Numbered from the stretch's first letter, positions 18,036 through 27,793 are shown. The stretch: DNA of 64,000 nt from Actinoplanes siamensis (GCF_016862395.1 NZ_BOMW01000006.1:186001-250000); one strand, 5' to 3'. Notes: a model not told the origin generated them from the sequence alone. A program made the numbers and translations.

Positions 18036-19883
18036 ATGCCTGAGCTGCGCTCCCGGACCTCGACCCACGGTCGCACGATGGCCGGCGCGCGCGCCCTTTG
18101 GCGCGCCACCGGCATGACCGACGACGACTTCGGCAAGCCGATCGTCGCCATCGCCAACAGCTACACCCAGTTCGTACCGGGGCACGTGCACCTCAAGGAC
18201 CTCGGCGGGCTGGTCGCCGAGTCGGTGGCCGCGGCCGGCGGCGTCGGGCGGGAGTTCAACACGATCGCCGTCGACGACGGTATCGCGATGGGCCACGGCG
18301 GCATGCTCTATTCGCTGCCCAGCCGCGAGCTGATCGCCGACGCGGTGGAGTACATGGTGAACGCGCACTGCGCCGACGCCCTGGTCTGCATCTCGAACTG
18401 CGACAAGATCACCCCGGGCATGCTGATCGCCGCGTTGCGGCTCGACATCCCGACGGTCTTCGTCTCCGGCGGCCCGATGGAGGCCGGCAAGACGGTGGCC
18501 GTCGAGGGCATCGTCCACGAGAAGCTGGACCTGGTCGACGCGATGAGCGCGGCCGCCAACGACAACGTCACCGACGCCCAGCTCGACACCATCGAGCGCT
18601 CCGCGTGCCCGACCTGCGGCTCGTGCTCGGGCATGTTCACCGCCAACTCGATGAACTGCCTGACCGAGGCGATCGGCCTGTCGCTGCCCGGCAACGGCTC
18701 GACGCTGGCCACGCACGCCTCGCGCAAGGCGCTGTTCACCGAGGCCGGGCGGCTGATCGTGGAGATCGCCAAGGAGTACTACGAGAAGAACGACGAGTCG
18801 GTGCTGCCGCGCTCGATCGCCAACCGGGACGCCTTCGAGAACGCGGTCGCCCTGGACGTGGCGATGGGTGGCTCCACCAACACCGTGCTGCACCTGCTGG
18901 CCGCGGCGCGGGAGGCCGGCCTGGACTTCAGCGTGGCCGACATCGACGCGATCTCCCGCCGGGTGCCCTGCCTGGCCAAGGTCGCGCCGAACAGCCCGAA
19001 GTACCACATGGAGGACGTGCACCGGGCCGGTGGCATCCCGGCGCTGCTGGGCGAGCTGAACCGCGGCGGCGCGCTGAAGACGGACGTCCGCGCGGTGCAC
19101 GCCCCGTCGCTGTCCGTCTGGCTGGACAAGTGGGACATCCGCGGCGGGAACCCGTCGCCCGAGGCCCTGGAGCTGTTCCACGCCGCGCCGGGCGGGGTGC
19201 GCACCACCGAGCCGTTCAGCACGACGAACCGCTGGGCGAAGCTGGACACCGACGCGGTCGAGGGCTGCATCCGGTCGGTGGAGCACGCGTACACGGTCGA
19301 CGGCGGGCTGGCGATCCTGTTCGGCAACCTCGCCCCGGACGGTTGCGTCGTCAAGACCGCCGGCGTCGACGAATCGATCTGGAAGTTCACCGGTCCGGCC
19401 CGGGTCTACGAGTCCCAGGACGACGCGGTCGCCGGCATCCTCGGCAAGGAGGTCGTCGAGGGCGACGTCGTGATCATCCGCTACGAGGGTCCCAAGGGCG
19501 GCCCCGGCATGCAGGAGATGCTCTACCCGACCTCGTTCCTCAAGGGCCGGGGCCTGGGCAAGGCCTGCGCGCTGATCACCGACGGCCGGTTTTCCGGCGG
19601 CACCAGCGGCCTCTCCATCGGCCACGTCTCCCCCGAGGCGGCCGGCGGCGGCCTGATCGCGCTGGTCCAGACCGGTGACGAGATCACCATCGACATCCCG
19701 GGCCGCAGCATCACCCTCAACGTCCACGACGACGTGCTGGCCCAGCGCCGGCACGAGGAGGAGCGGCGTCCCAAGCCGTATTCCCCGGCCAACCGGCAGC
19801 GGCCGGTCTCGGCGGCGCTGCGCGCCTACGCCTCGATGGCGACCAGCGCGAGCGACGGCGCCTACCGGCGCGTTCCGGAATAG
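18036..19883 (+). CDS. ilvD: Dihydroxy-acid dehydratase
   Basis: A 615-residue Fe-S dehydratase forming 2-oxoisovalerate and 2-oxo-3-methylvalerate. Cluster cysteines are in SNCDKITPG and [18 protein letters not shown], and the C-terminal [20 protein letters not shown] signature is present. The ATG at 18036 starts [21 protein letters not shown], the normal N-terminus. The frame extends upstream to 17925 but without family resemblance. It is transcribed away from the ilvBNC block; no leader peptide was found before it. A strong hairpin follows 15 bases after the stop. Confidence 0.96.
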   Translation: MPELRSRTSTHGRTMAGARALWRATGMTDDDFGKPIVAIANSYTQFVPGHVHLKDLGGLVAESVAAAGGVGREFNTIAVDDGIAMGHGGMLYSLPSRELIADAVEYMVNAHCADALVCISNCDKITPGMLIAALRLDIPTVFVSGGPMEAGKTVAVEGIVHEKLDLVDAMSAAANDNVTDAQLDTIERSACPTCGSCSGMFTANSMNCLTEAIGLSLPGNGSTLATHASRKALFTEAGRLIVEIAKEYYEKNDESVLPRSIANRDAFENAVALDVAMGGSTNTVLHLLAAAREAGLDFSVADIDAISRRVPCLAKVAPNSPKYHMEDVHRAGGIPALLGELNRGGALKTDVRAVHAPSLSVWLDKWDIRGGNPSPEALELFHAAPGGVRTTEPFSTTNRWAKLDTDAVEGCIRSVEHAYTVDGGLAILFGNLAPDGCVVKTAGVDESIWKFTGPARVYESQDDAVAGILGKEVVEGDVVIIRYEGPKGGPGMQEMLYPTSFLKGRGLGKACALITDGRFSGGTSGLSIGHVSPEAAGGGLIALVQTGDEITIDIPGRSITLNVHDDVLAQRRHEEERRPKPYSPANRQRPVSAALRAYASMATSASDGAYRRVPE

Positions 19884-19898
19884 AGCTGTTCCTTCGGC

Positions 19899-19924
19899 GC
19901 GGCCGGGACCTGGGTCCCGGCCGC
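19899..19924 (+). terminator. Terminator-like hairpin after ilvD
   Basis: GCGGCCGGGACC pairs perfectly with GGTCCCGGCCGC (12 bp, two-base spacer). Only TTCC follows, so the U-tract is weak. Confidence 0.65.
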
Positions 19925-19955
19925 TTCCGTTCGCGTCGTACGGCGTCAGCCCGGT

Positions 19956-20106
19956 CTTCTCGGCGCTTTCAGCGCGTCACCCGCCGCGCGGCGTTCTCCA
20001 CGCGGCACCCGGCCGCCGTGGTCTCCTCACGCTTTTCCGCCTTCTCGGCGCTTTTCAGCGCGTCACCCGGCCGCGCCGGGTTCTCCACGCGGCACCCGGC
20101 CGCCGT
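19956..20106. repeat. Imperfect direct repeat copying the 3' end of the HIT gene
   Basis: Bases 19956-20019 and 20041-20106 are near-copies, both running from CTTCTCGGCG to CCCGGCCGCCGT, offset by 85 bases. The second copy contains the last codons and stop of the minus-strand HIT gene; the first lies beyond the gene end. It looks like a small duplication of the gene terminus. Confidence 0.75.
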
Positions 20107-20689
20107 AGGACTCGGCCAGCGCCTGCGCGACCTTCGCGGCGTCGGCCTCGGCCACGTCGTCCGGGTACGCCGGAAGCAGATCGTCCCAGACCGGCAGCCA
20201 CGACCCGAAGAACTGGCCCTGGCCCTCCGGACGCCCGAAGAACCAGAGGTGCAGGTGCGCGGCGCCGTCGCCGAATCGGGAGACGTGCGCCCGGGCGACG
20301 TGCGGCAGCGCCTGGACGTGGCCGGCGATGTGCTTGGTGAGCACGCCCAACTCGGCGGCGAGCGGGTCCGGAAGATCGGCCAGATCGTGGTGGTCACGCG
20401 GATGGAGCATCAGGACCAGCGGCACGCCGGCGCCGGCCACCCTGGTCAGCCGCCAGTGGTCGTCGAGCCAGATGCCCTGGTCACGGTGCCGGCAACTGTC
20501 GCAGTCCGACGGGTCCTCACCGTGCCGCGGAGGTTCCGGCAGGACCGGCGGGCGCAGGGGCGAGACGCGCAACCCCTCCGGTTCGAACGGGCTCACCTCC
20601 CACATCGTCATCCGGGCCGGCGGCAGCCTCCGGTCGTCGTCGGTCGCGGCGAGGGCGTGCTCGTAGAACTCGTCAGGTCGCAGTGCCAT
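20063..20689 (-). CDS. HIT domain protein
   Basis: A 208-residue protein of the histidine-triad superfamily, nucleotide hydrolases or transferases. The triad appears in the degenerate form AAHLHLWFFG (HxHxxxx). An N-terminal CDSC pair may bind zinc, and a Leu/Val-rich strand with MLHPRDHHDL precedes the core. Members with this layout are often annotated as HIT family hydrolases of unknown substrate. The last 11 residues (GRVPRGEPGAAG region) are copied downstream of the gene by the 85-base repeat. It is divergent from the LacI-type gene. Confidence 0.75.
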   Translation of the reverse strand: MALRPDEFYEHALAATDDDRRLPPARMTMWEVSPFEPEGLRVSPLRPPVLPEPPRHGEDPSDCDSCRHRDQGIWLDDHWRLTRVAGAGVPLVLMLHPRDHHDLADLPDPLAAELGVLTKHIAGHVQALPHVARAHVSRFGDGAAHLHLWFFGRPEGQGQFFGSWLPVWDDLLPAYPDDVAEADAAKVAQALAESYGGRVPRGEPGAAG

Positions 20690-20797
20690 GGCTGCAGGCT
20701 AGTGCGTGGCGTCCGACTCGTTCGATGAGACGTCTTCCCGCTGGGCGAAGCCGTGGCCCCGGCGGCAGCGTGACGGATCTCGATCGACTCCCCGTGA

Positions 20798-20817
20798 CTT
20801 AACCGGTCAAGTACACT
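20798..20817 (+). promoter_or_regulatory. Probable LacI-type operator overlapping a -10 box
   Basis: CTTAACCGGTCAAG (20798-20811) is a near-perfect 14-base palindrome centred on CG, as LacI-family operators are. It is directly followed by TACACT (20812-20817), a good actinobacterial -10 box. It lies 131 bases before the LacI-type gene, so autoregulation is likely. Confidence 0.45.
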
Positions 20818-20947
20818 CCGGATGCCGGTTCGGCTCCCCTCGGCCACCGCCGGATAAGCTCAGCCGCAAACCACCGCCTTTCCACCTTTCCGCTCCCGGT
20901 TCCGGCTTCCGGCTTCTCCGCACACGGGCGGGCACAGAGGAGACTGA

Positions 20948-21964
20948 GTGAAACGGCCCACGATCGCCGACATCGCCCGGCGTGCCGGTGTGTCCAAGGG
21001 CGCCGTGTCCTATGCGCTGAACGGACAGCCCGGCGTCTCCGAGGCGACCCGCAAGCGGATCCTGGCCATCGCGCAGGAGATCGGCTTCAACGCCAACAGC
21101 GCCGCCCGGGCGCTCTCCGGCGCGCGGGCCCGCGCCGTCGGCCTGACCCTCTGCCGGCCCGCCCGGATCCTCGGCATCGAGCCCTGGTTCATGGGCCTGA
21201 TCAGCGGCTTCGAGGCCGAGCTCGGCGCCCAGTCGTACGCGCTGACGCTGCAGGTGGTGGCCTCCCCGGAGCAGGAGGTGGAGGTCTACCGGCGGTGGTG
21301 GGGCGAGCGCCGGATCGACGGCGTGATCGTCACCGACCTGCGGGAGAACGACGTCCGCATCCCGGTGCTGCAGCAGCTCCAGCTGCCCGCCGTGGTGATC
21401 GGCGGGTCCGGCGAGGCCGGCGCGGTCACCCAGATCTGGTCCGACGACGGCGGCGCGATCACCGAGGCGGTGCGGTACCTGGTGGCGCTCGGCCACTTCC
21501 GGATCGCCCGGGTCAGCGGGGTGCCGGACCTGCTGCACACCCAGGTGCGGACCAAGGCGTTCAACCAGGTGTGCGCGTCGCTGGGGCTGACCGACGCGGT
21601 GACCGTGCCGGCCGACTACACCGGCGAGGAGGGCAGCCGCGCCACCCGCCGGCTGCTGATCGGCGGGGACCGCCCGACCGCGATCATCTACGACAACGAC
21701 GTGATGGCTGTGGCGGGTCTGGCCGTGGCGCAGGAGATGGGCCTGTCGGTGCCGGGCGACCTGTCGATCGTGGCCTGGGACGACTCGCCGCTGTGCAGTC
21801 TGGTGCACCCGCCGTTGACCGCGCTGAGCCGGGACGTCTCCGGGTACGGGGCGCAGGCGGCACGGGAGCTGCTGAACGCGATCGACGGCCGGAGGGTGGG
21901 GAACGTCCAGGCCCAGACCGCCCACCTGACGCCCCGCGGAAGCACCGCCCCACCCCGCCCGTGA
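20948..21964 (+). CDS. LacI family transcriptional regulator
   Basis: A 338-residue repressor. Its N-terminal HTH is TIADIARRAGVSKGAVSYAL (residues 5-24). A hinge helix with AARALSGAR can insert Leu into a central CG step, and a periplasmic-binding-protein-like sensor domain runs from about residue 62. It starts at GTG with AGAGGAGA upstream. No sugar transport operon lies beside it, so the ligand is unknown. The CG-centred palindrome upstream suggests that it controls itself and perhaps the divergent HIT gene. Confidence 0.9.
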   Translation: MKRPTIADIARRAGVSKGAVSYALNGQPGVSEATRKRILAIAQEIGFNANSAARALSGARARAVGLTLCRPARILGIEPWFMGLISGFEAELGAQSYALTLQVVASPEQEVEVYRRWWGERRIDGVIVTDLRENDVRIPVLQQLQLPAVVIGGSGEAGAVTQIWSDDGGAITEAVRYLVALGHFRIARVSGVPDLLHTQVRTKAFNQVCASLGLTDAVTVPADYTGEEGSRATRRLLIGGDRPTAIIYDNDVMAVAGLAVAQEMGLSVPGDLSIVAWDDSPLCSLVHPPLTALSRDVSGYGAQAARELLNAIDGRRVGNVQAQTAHLTPRGSTAPPRP

Positions 21965-21982
21965 CCCACCGCGCCCACCCGA

Positions 21983-22058
21983 AGCCCGCGAGACACCTCC
22001 CAGCCGCCCGGACTGGCCACTTCGCAGGCCTCTCGAGGCCCGCGCGACGCCTCCGGGG
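21983..22058. repeat. Dispersed intergenic repeat, two half-copies
   Basis: AGCCCGCGAGACACCTCCCA (21983-22002) and the related GAGGCCCGCGCGACGCCTCC (22035-22054) lie between the LacI gene and the second GGDEF-EAL gene. The same motif pair recurs between the penicillin-binding-protein gene and the permease gene near 63.1-63.2 kb. Confidence 0.5.
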
Positions 22059-22106
22059 TGGCGGCTGACTGCCGGGCGTCTGTCGAACCCGCTGGCGCCG
22101 AGGCGG

Positions 22107-24215
22107 TCACTGGTTGCGGTCGACCCGGTGGCTTTCCAGGTAGGCCTCGATGCGTTCGGCCGGCGCGGGCGGGGCCACCGCCAGCCCCTGGCCGTACCGG
22201 CAGCCCGCCGCGAGCGCACGCTCGATGTGCTGCGGCGTGTCCAGGCCCTTGGCCACGATGTCCAGCCCGATCCGGCGGGCCAGGCCGACCACCACCTCCA
22301 GCTCCGCGCCCCCGGCCGGCTCGCTGAGCTTGAGCATGTCGACCGGGAGCCGGCGCAGCTGCGTCAACGACGTCCGGCTGGAGCCGAAGTCGTCAAGCGC
22401 GGCGCGCACCCCGTGCCGGCGCAGGCCGGCCAGCGCCGCCACGATCGCCGGCCCGTCCTCGGCGATCCACGTCTGGGCGATCTCGACGACCAGGCGTTCC
22501 GGGGCCACGCGGTGCCGCCGCAGGGCGGCGGTGACCTGCTCCGGGAAGCGGGCGGTGAGCAGCTCCCGCGGGCCGGCGCCGACCGACGCCCAGAACCCGC
22601 CGTCGGCGCCGGTCCAGTCCCGCAGGTGCCGGCAGGCCACGTCCAGCACCCACTCGTCCAGTTCCGCGGTGATGCCCAGATCGGCGGCGATCGGCAGCAC
22701 CTCCTCCGGCTGGATCACCCCGAGCCGCGGGTGCCACCAGCGCAGCAGCGCCTCGACCCCCACCGGGCGACCGTCGCGCAGGTCGGTGACCGGCTGGAAG
22801 ACGACGTCCAGCTCGCCGCGACCGGCCGCGCCGGGCAGCTCGCGCTCCAGGTCCGTCCGGCGTTGCAGCTGCAGCCCGACATCCGGGTCGTACCACTCCA
22901 CCGAGTCCCGGCCGAGCTGGTGGGCGCGCCGGCGGGCCAGGTCGGCGCGCCGCAGCGCCCCGTCCGGCCCGGGAGCTCCGGCCAGCTCGGCCAGGCCCAC
23001 GCTGGTGTGCAGGCGCACCTGCGCGCCGGGCAGCGCGAACGGTTCGCCGAGCGCTGTCACGATGCGGGTGGCCAGTGCGTAAGCCGGGACCGCCGACTCC
23101 GGCGTGAGCACCGCGAACTGGTCCCCGCCCAGCCGGGCCGGCACGTCCTCGGCTCCGGTCAGCGCGCGCAGCCGGCGGGCCACCTCGATCAGCACGGCGT
23201 CGCCGGCCGCCCGCCCGTGGGTGTCGTTCACCTCCGCCAGCCCGTGCAGGTCGACCACCAGCAGCGTGCCCTGCGGCCCCGGGCGGCGGCGGGAGGCCAG
23301 CAGGTCGCGCATCAGCGCCTGCCGGTTCGCCAGGCCGGTGAGCTGGTCGAGGTATGCCAGGCGGTGCAGGGTGCGCTCCAGGTGGCGGCGCTCGCCGACG
23401 TCCCGCACGTGCACCACCAGCGCCGCGACCTCGGGCACCGCGCGCTGGTCGGAGATGGTCGACTCGGTGTCCCGCCAGAGCTGGGCGCCGTCCCGCAGCC
23501 GCGCGCTGACCAGCACCGGTGGGCCGCCCTCGTGCTCGCCGGCGAGCACCGCCCCGATCACCGCGAGCGCGTCGCCGGCGTCCTCCGGGTGGATCAGCTC
23601 GCCGAACGCGCGGCCCACCACCTCGTCGTCGCGCAGCCCGAACAGCCGCGCCGCGGCCGGCGACTGCCAGCGCACGGTGAGGTGCTCGTCGAGCACCAGG
23701 GTCAGGTCGGTGGCGCCGGCCACCAGTGACCGGAAGTGCGCCTCGGTGACCCGCAGGCGGGCCGCGTACCTCCGGATGTCGCGGACCACCAGCAACTCGC
23801 GCATGACCAGCACACTGACCATGATCACCGCGAAGACGACGGCTTCGGCGCCGAAGCCGGGCGAGGTCAGCGGGCGCCACACCGCCGCCATGCCGACCGC
23901 GGCCGCGACCGCCACCGCGGTGAGCACCAGCGCCACCCCGGACCCGGACCGGAGCGCGGGCACCGGGCGGGGACGGGCCACCAGGTGGGCGGCGGCGCAC
24001 AGGCCGGCGGCGCCCACCCCCACGGCCTGTGCGGCCGGGCCGGGCAGCAGCCCGGCGGCGACGGCGAGCAGCACGAGAACCGCCGCCGAGGCGACGGCGA
24101 GCAGGACCGCCCGGCCGTCGGCGCCCGGGCGGGCCGGCGTGCGGGGCGGCACGGCCACGACGAAGTCCTCTGCGTTCAGGCCGGGGATCGGCTCCCGACG
24201 CGCGGGGCGGAACAA
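22107..24215 (-). CDS. Membrane PAS-GGDEF-EAL protein with degenerate catalytic sites
   Basis: The 702-residue protein has five to six membrane helices (about residues 30-150), a PAS domain (about 160-270), a GGDEF-like domain with GGDQF (363-367) and an EAL-like domain (about 475-690). Several EAL residues are lost. The Asn of the VNLS segment is replaced in SVGAGPRELL, LEITE has become VEIAQ, the Asp after LK is Ser in LKLSEP, and AEGVET has become AKGLDT. The phosphodiesterase half is therefore probably inactive and the cyclase half uncertain (Gln for Glu). A role as c-di-GMP or ligand sensor is more likely than turnover. Confidence 0.85.
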   Translation of the reverse strand: MFRPARREPIPGLNAEDFVVAVPPRTPARPGADGRAVLLAVASAAVLVLLAVAAGLLPGPAAQAVGVGAAGLCAAAHLVARPRPVPALRSGSGVALVLTAVAVAAAVGMAAVWRPLTSPGFGAEAVVFAVIMVSVLVMRELLVVRDIRRYAARLRVTEAHFRSLVAGATDLTLVLDEHLTVRWQSPAAARLFGLRDDEVVGRAFGELIHPEDAGDALAVIGAVLAGEHEGGPPVLVSARLRDGAQLWRDTESTISDQRAVPEVAALVVHVRDVGERRHLERTLHRLAYLDQLTGLANRQALMRDLLASRRRPGPQGTLLVVDLHGLAEVNDTHGRAAGDAVLIEVARRLRALTGAEDVPARLGGDQFAVLTPESAVPAYALATRIVTALGEPFALPGAQVRLHTSVGLAELAGAPGPDGALRRADLARRRAHQLGRDSVEWYDPDVGLQLQRRTDLERELPGAAGRGELDVVFQPVTDLRDGRPVGVEALLRWWHPRLGVIQPEEVLPIAADLGITAELDEWVLDVACRHLRDWTGADGGFWASVGAGPRELLTARFPEQVTAALRRHRVAPERLVVEIAQTWIAEDGPAIVAALAGLRRHGVRAALDDFGSSRTSLTQLRRLPVDMLKLSEPAGGAELEVVVGLARRIGLDIVAKGLDTPQHIERALAAGCRYGQGLAVAPPAPAERIEAYLESHRVDRNQ

Positions 24216-24355
24216 GCGGTCGCTGCACCGGACAACGAAACGCCGCCGGATCGGTTACGGACCGCCCGGCCACGGATCGCAAGGCCATGGACGGACGCGG
24301 GGTCAACTCGGGGCTGCGGAAAACCCGCCGGTGCGCCAGTGGGAGGATGGGAGGC

Positions 24356-24778
24356 GTGAGCAAACGTCCCGTCCTGCGCGTTCGCAAATCCGGCGCCACG
24401 CTGGTGGCCTCCGGCATCGCGTTCGTCGGCACGGTGCCGCTGGCCGGCGCCTCCTGGGCGCTCGCACCGGTGCTGCTGGTCCCGCTCGGCGCGCTTGCCT
24501 GGTCCTGGCGCGCGGGCACCGACGTCTACGCCGACGAGCTGCGGGTCCGCGCCCTGTTCGGCGGCAACCGGGTGCCCTGGAGCCGGATCACCGAGCTGGC
24601 GCCGGACCAGCGGGGCCGGGTGTCCGCCCTGCTCGACAACGGGAACGTGATCCGCCTGACCGGCGTCACCCGGGACAACCTGCCGCTGGTGCTGGCCGCG
24701 GCCGGCAAGTCACCGGCGTCCGCGGAGGACGCGGACACGGCTGACGAGGAGGGCGAACCAGCCACCGTGCGGCCGTGA
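24356..24778 (+). CDS. PH domain membrane protein
   Basis: A 140-residue protein with two hydrophobic segments (about residues 14-48) and then a bacterial PH-like domain (VYADELRVRALFGGNRVPWSRI region) with an acidic C-terminal tail. Such proteins are common small membrane proteins of actinobacteria (CFP-6-like) with no established biochemical role. GTG 24356 is preferred because GGGAGG lies nine bases upstream; an ATG at 24347 would be too close to it. It is divergent from the degenerate GGDEF-EAL gene and precedes the sugar dehydrogenase by 74 bases. Confidence 0.75.
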   Translation: MSKRPVLRVRKSGATLVASGIAFVGTVPLAGASWALAPVLLVPLGALAWSWRAGTDVYADELRVRALFGGNRVPWSRITELAPDQRGRVSALLDNGNVIRLTGVTRDNLPLVLAAAGKSPASAEDADTADEEGEPATVRP

Positions 24779-24852
24779 CCCGCCTCCCCGGGAACTGTCA
24801 GGGGCCGCGGTTACCCTGTGACCGGCAGCAGAGCTGAGGGGGTGGTCTGGCC

Positions 24853-26013
24853 GTGCGTTCCCGCCGGGGCCGTGCCGCGGTCGCGACATTGACGGTCGTG
24901 CTGGCGCTGACCGCAGGGTGCAGTTTCGGCCCACCCGGGCCGGACCAGGCCGGCACCGCGCCCAATCTGCCCGCCCCGTCGATCGCCGCCACCGCCAGCG
25001 ACGCCCCGGGTGACCGGGAGGTCGCGGTCACGGTGCTGGCCAAGGGCCTCGAGGTGCCCTGGGGCATCGCCTTCCTGCCCGACGGGTCGGCCCTGGTCAC
25101 CGAGCGCGACACGGCCCGCATCCTGAAGGTCGGTCCCGACTCGGACGCGGACGGCCTCGAGGTCACCGAGGCGGCCCGCCTGGCGGAGGTGCGCGCCTCC
25201 GGCGACGGCGGCCTGCTGGGCATCGCCGTCTCGCCGAAGTACACGTCCGACAAGACGATCTTCGTCTACTACTCCACCGCCACCGACAACCGGATCGGCA
25301 AGCTGGTCCTGGGCCAGGCGCCGGAACCGATCCTCACCGGCATCCCGCGCTCCCCCCAGCAGAACGGCGGGGCCCTGGCCTTCGGGCCGGACGGTTACCT
25401 CTACGCGGGCACCGGCGACGGCACCTCCACCGGCGCCCAGGCGCAGGACCCGAAGAGTCTGGGCGGCAAGATCCTGCGGATGACCACGGCCGGCCGGCCG
25501 GCCCCGGGCAACCCGGTGAAGGATTCCCTGGTCTGGTCCTCCGGCCACCGCAACGTGCCGGGCCTGACCTGGGACAAGAGCAGGCGGATGTTCGCCACCG
25601 ACAACACCCAGCCCAAGTTCTCCGAGCTCAACGTGGTGCAGAAGGGCAAGGACTACGGCTGGCCCAAGGCCGACGGCACGGCCGGCGGTGGCAAGTTCGT
25701 CAACCCGCTGATGGCCTGGCCGACCGCCGACTCGTCGTGCGGCGGGGTGGCCTCGCTGGAGACCATGGTGGCCACCGCCTGCCTGCTCGGCAAGCGGATC
25801 TACCTGCTCGACGTCACCGGCAACGGCACCGTCCTGGGCACCCCGCAGGAGCTGCTCACCGGAAAGTACGGCCGGCTGCGCGCCCTGGTCGCCGCGCCGG
25901 ACGGGTCGTTCTGGGTGAGCACCTCCAACCAGGAGGACACCGGCAAGCCGGACCCCGAGGACGACCGCCTGATCCGGCTCGTCTTCTCGGACGGCGGCGC
26001 CGGCCGGAGCTGA
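24853..26013 (+). CDS. Lipoprotein PQQ-type sugar dehydrogenase
   Basis: A 386-residue exported lipoprotein: Arg-rich start, hydrophobic segment and lipobox LTAGC (Cys at about residue 23), then a six-bladed propeller. Propeller landmarks match soluble glucose/aldose dehydrogenases: VPWGIAFLPDG, GGLLGIAVSPKY and GHRNVPGLTWD (the family's catalytic His region). The family oxidises sugars with PQQ, but many actinobacterial members are uncharacterised and no PQQ synthesis genes are visible here. It starts at GTG 24853. Its 3' end is part of a direct repeat. Confidence 0.85.
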   Translation: MRSRRGRAAVATLTVVLALTAGCSFGPPGPDQAGTAPNLPAPSIAATASDAPGDREVAVTVLAKGLEVPWGIAFLPDGSALVTERDTARILKVGPDSDADGLEVTEAARLAEVRASGDGGLLGIAVSPKYTSDKTIFVYYSTATDNRIGKLVLGQAPEPILTGIPRSPQQNGGALAFGPDGYLYAGTGDGTSTGAQAQDPKSLGGKILRMTTAGRPAPGNPVKDSLVWSSGHRNVPGLTWDKSRRMFATDNTQPKFSELNVVQKGKDYGWPKADGTAGGGKFVNPLMAWPTADSSCGGVASLETMVATACLLGKRIYLLDVTGNGTVLGTPQELLTGKYGRLRALVAAPDGSFWVSTSNQEDTGKPDPEDDRLIRLVFSDGGAGRS

Positions 26014-26116
26014 GACGGTGATGACGGCTTCGCCACAGGCCCATCGGAATTCGGACGGGGATGAGCGCCCCGCCGCACGCCCGGCCGGGGCTGAGACGGC
26101 GATGACTGTTTCGCCA
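26000..26116. repeat. Imperfect direct repeat copying the 3' end of the sugar dehydrogenase gene
   Basis: Bases 26000-26035 (containing the gene's stop codon) and 26081-26116 match at 32 of 36 positions, offset by 81 bases. Both read CCGGCCGG, then CTGAGACGG, then a GATGAC segment ending TTCGCCA. The copy lies in the gap before the metallophosphoesterase gene. Confidence 0.75.
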
Positions 26117-26143
26117 TCCGCACGGCTGGGCAGGTGAGCCGCG

Positions 26144-27793
26144 ATGAGTGAGCTCACCGTCCCGGCCACACCCGCGTGGCGCCGACGCCTGCGCGCGGCG
26201 GCCGACCTGACCGTCCGGGTCTGGAGGCACCGGTGGTTCCGCAGCACCCGGATCGCCGCCGCGGTCGGCCTGGTCAGCATCACCGCCGCGATGATCGGGG
26301 TGATGCTGTTCGCGCACACCGGCATCGACGTGGGCCCGTTCCGGGCGGAGATGTCGCTGCGGCCCACCGTGCTGGGCGGCACCGAGGTGGACATCCCGCC
26401 GCTCGGGTCGCTGCACCTGGACAGCCACCGTGGCACGCTGCACCTCAAGGTGGAGCTCGGCTCGCTCGACCAGAGCCGCACCGAGGCGCTGATCGACAAC
26501 CCGACCGCGATCAGCACGGCCGGCGACCGCGCGGTCGACGAGGTCACCGACGGGGTGACCCGGCTCGCCCTGCGTACGGTCGGGTTGTCGGTGCTCGGCG
26601 CGGTCCTGGCGGCCGCGCTGATCTTCCGCAGCGTCCGGCGCACCGCGGCGGCCGGGCTGACCGCGCTGGTGGTCAGCGTCGGCAGCGTCGGGCTGGCCGC
26701 CGCGACCATCCGGCCGAACGCGATCAGTGAGCCGCGTTACGAGGGCCTGCTGGTCAACGCGCCGGCCGTGGTCGGTGACGCCCGGCGGATCGCGGACAAC
26801 TACGGGCGGTACGCGGATCAGCTGCAGCAGATCGTCAGCAACGTCAGCCGGATCTACACCACGGTGTCGGCGCTGCCGGTCTACGAGCCGGCCGGCAACA
26901 CCACCCGCATCCTGCACGTCTCCGACCTGCACCTGAACCCGGCGGCGTGGGGCCTGATCCGCACCGTGGTGCAGACCTTCGACATCGACGCGGTGATCGA
27001 CACCGGCGACATGGTCGACTGGGGCAGCAGCGCCGAGACCTCCTACGTCTCGTCGATCCCGTCGACAAACGTGCCGTACATCTATGTCCGCGGCAACCAC
27101 GACTCGGTCGCCGTCCAGGCCGCGGTCGGCCGCCAGCGCAACGCCGTCGTGCTCGACGACAAGCTCACCACGGTCGACGGGCTGACCATCGCGGGGATCG
27201 GCGACCCCCAGTTCACCCCGGACAAGAGCGAGTCGAACACGGCCGGCGACAACGCCGGCGCGGAGCTGCTCACCGCCTCCGGGGAACGCCTGGTCAAGAC
27301 GATCCAGGAGTCCGGCAGGAAGGTGGACATCGCGCTCGTCCACGACCCGGCGATGGCCCAGCCGTTGTCCGGCGTGGTTCCGCTGGTGCTCTCCGGCCAC
27401 AAGCACAAGCGCTCGGTCGCCATGCTGCCGGCGCCGTCGCCGCCCACGCCGGACCCGTCGGCGTCGGCGTCGCCCTCCCCCGCGCCGTCGGCGTCGGCGG
27501 CGCTTGCGGCCCCGATGCCGACCCGCCTGATGGTCGAGGGGTCGACAGGTGGCGCCGGCCTGCGCGGGCTGGAGAACGAGGAGCCGACGCCGCTCTCGCT
27601 GTCGGTGCTGTACTTCGACGAGAACCACGAACTGAAGGCGTACGACGACATCGAGCTGGGCGGCACCGGCGAGTCGAACGTCGAGATGCAGCGCAACGTG
27701 GTCGGCCTCGACGACGAGGAGAAGGGGGTCACTCCGGCGCCCTCGACCCCGGCGACGGTCTCCAGCACTCCGGTGCGCCGGCCGAGCCGCTGA
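26144..27793 (+). CDS. Membrane metallophosphoesterase
   Basis: The 549-residue protein has a hydrophobic segment at about residues 37-57 and two more near 143-190. A calcineurin-type phosphoesterase domain follows from about 250 with all metal motifs: Asp261/His263 (DLHLN), Asp289 (GDMVD), Asn318/His319/Asp320 (GNHD), His400 (VHDP) and His419/His421 (GHKHK). A Pro/Ser-rich linker of about 35 residues (near 425-460) interrupts the end of the domain. A Pro/Thr-rich tail closes the protein. The substrate is not evident; related membrane enzymes act on lipid-linked phosphates. Its stop codon is inside a direct repeat. Confidence 0.85.
   Translation: MSELTVPATPAWRRRLRAAADLTVRVWRHRWFRSTRIAAAVGLVSITAAMIGVMLFAHTGIDVGPFRAEMSLRPTVLGGTEVDIPPLGSLHLDSHRGTLHLKVELGSLDQSRTEALIDNPTAISTAGDRAVDEVTDGVTRLALRTVGLSVLGAVLAAALIFRSVRRTAAAGLTALVVSVGSVGLAAATIRPNAISEPRYEGLLVNAPAVVGDARRIADNYGRYADQLQQIVSNVSRIYTTVSALPVYEPAGNTTRILHVSDLHLNPAAWGLIRTVVQTFDIDAVIDTGDMVDWGSSAETSYVSSIPSTNVPYIYVRGNHDSVAVQAAVGRQRNAVVLDDKLTTVDGLTIAGIGDPQFTPDKSESNTAGDNAGAELLTASGERLVKTIQESGRKVDIALVHDPAMAQPLSGVVPLVLSGHKHKRSVAMLPAPSPPTPDPSASASPSPAPSASAALAAPMPTRLMVEGSTGGAGLRGLENEEPTPLSLSVLYFDENHELKAYDDIELGGTGESNVEMQRNVVGLDDEEKGVTPAPSTPATVSSTPVRRPSR

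Noticed and set aside
17929-18117. Small frame before ilvD as a possible leader peptide
   Set aside because: No run of branched-chain codons, it overlaps the ilvD start, and no terminator hairpin follows.
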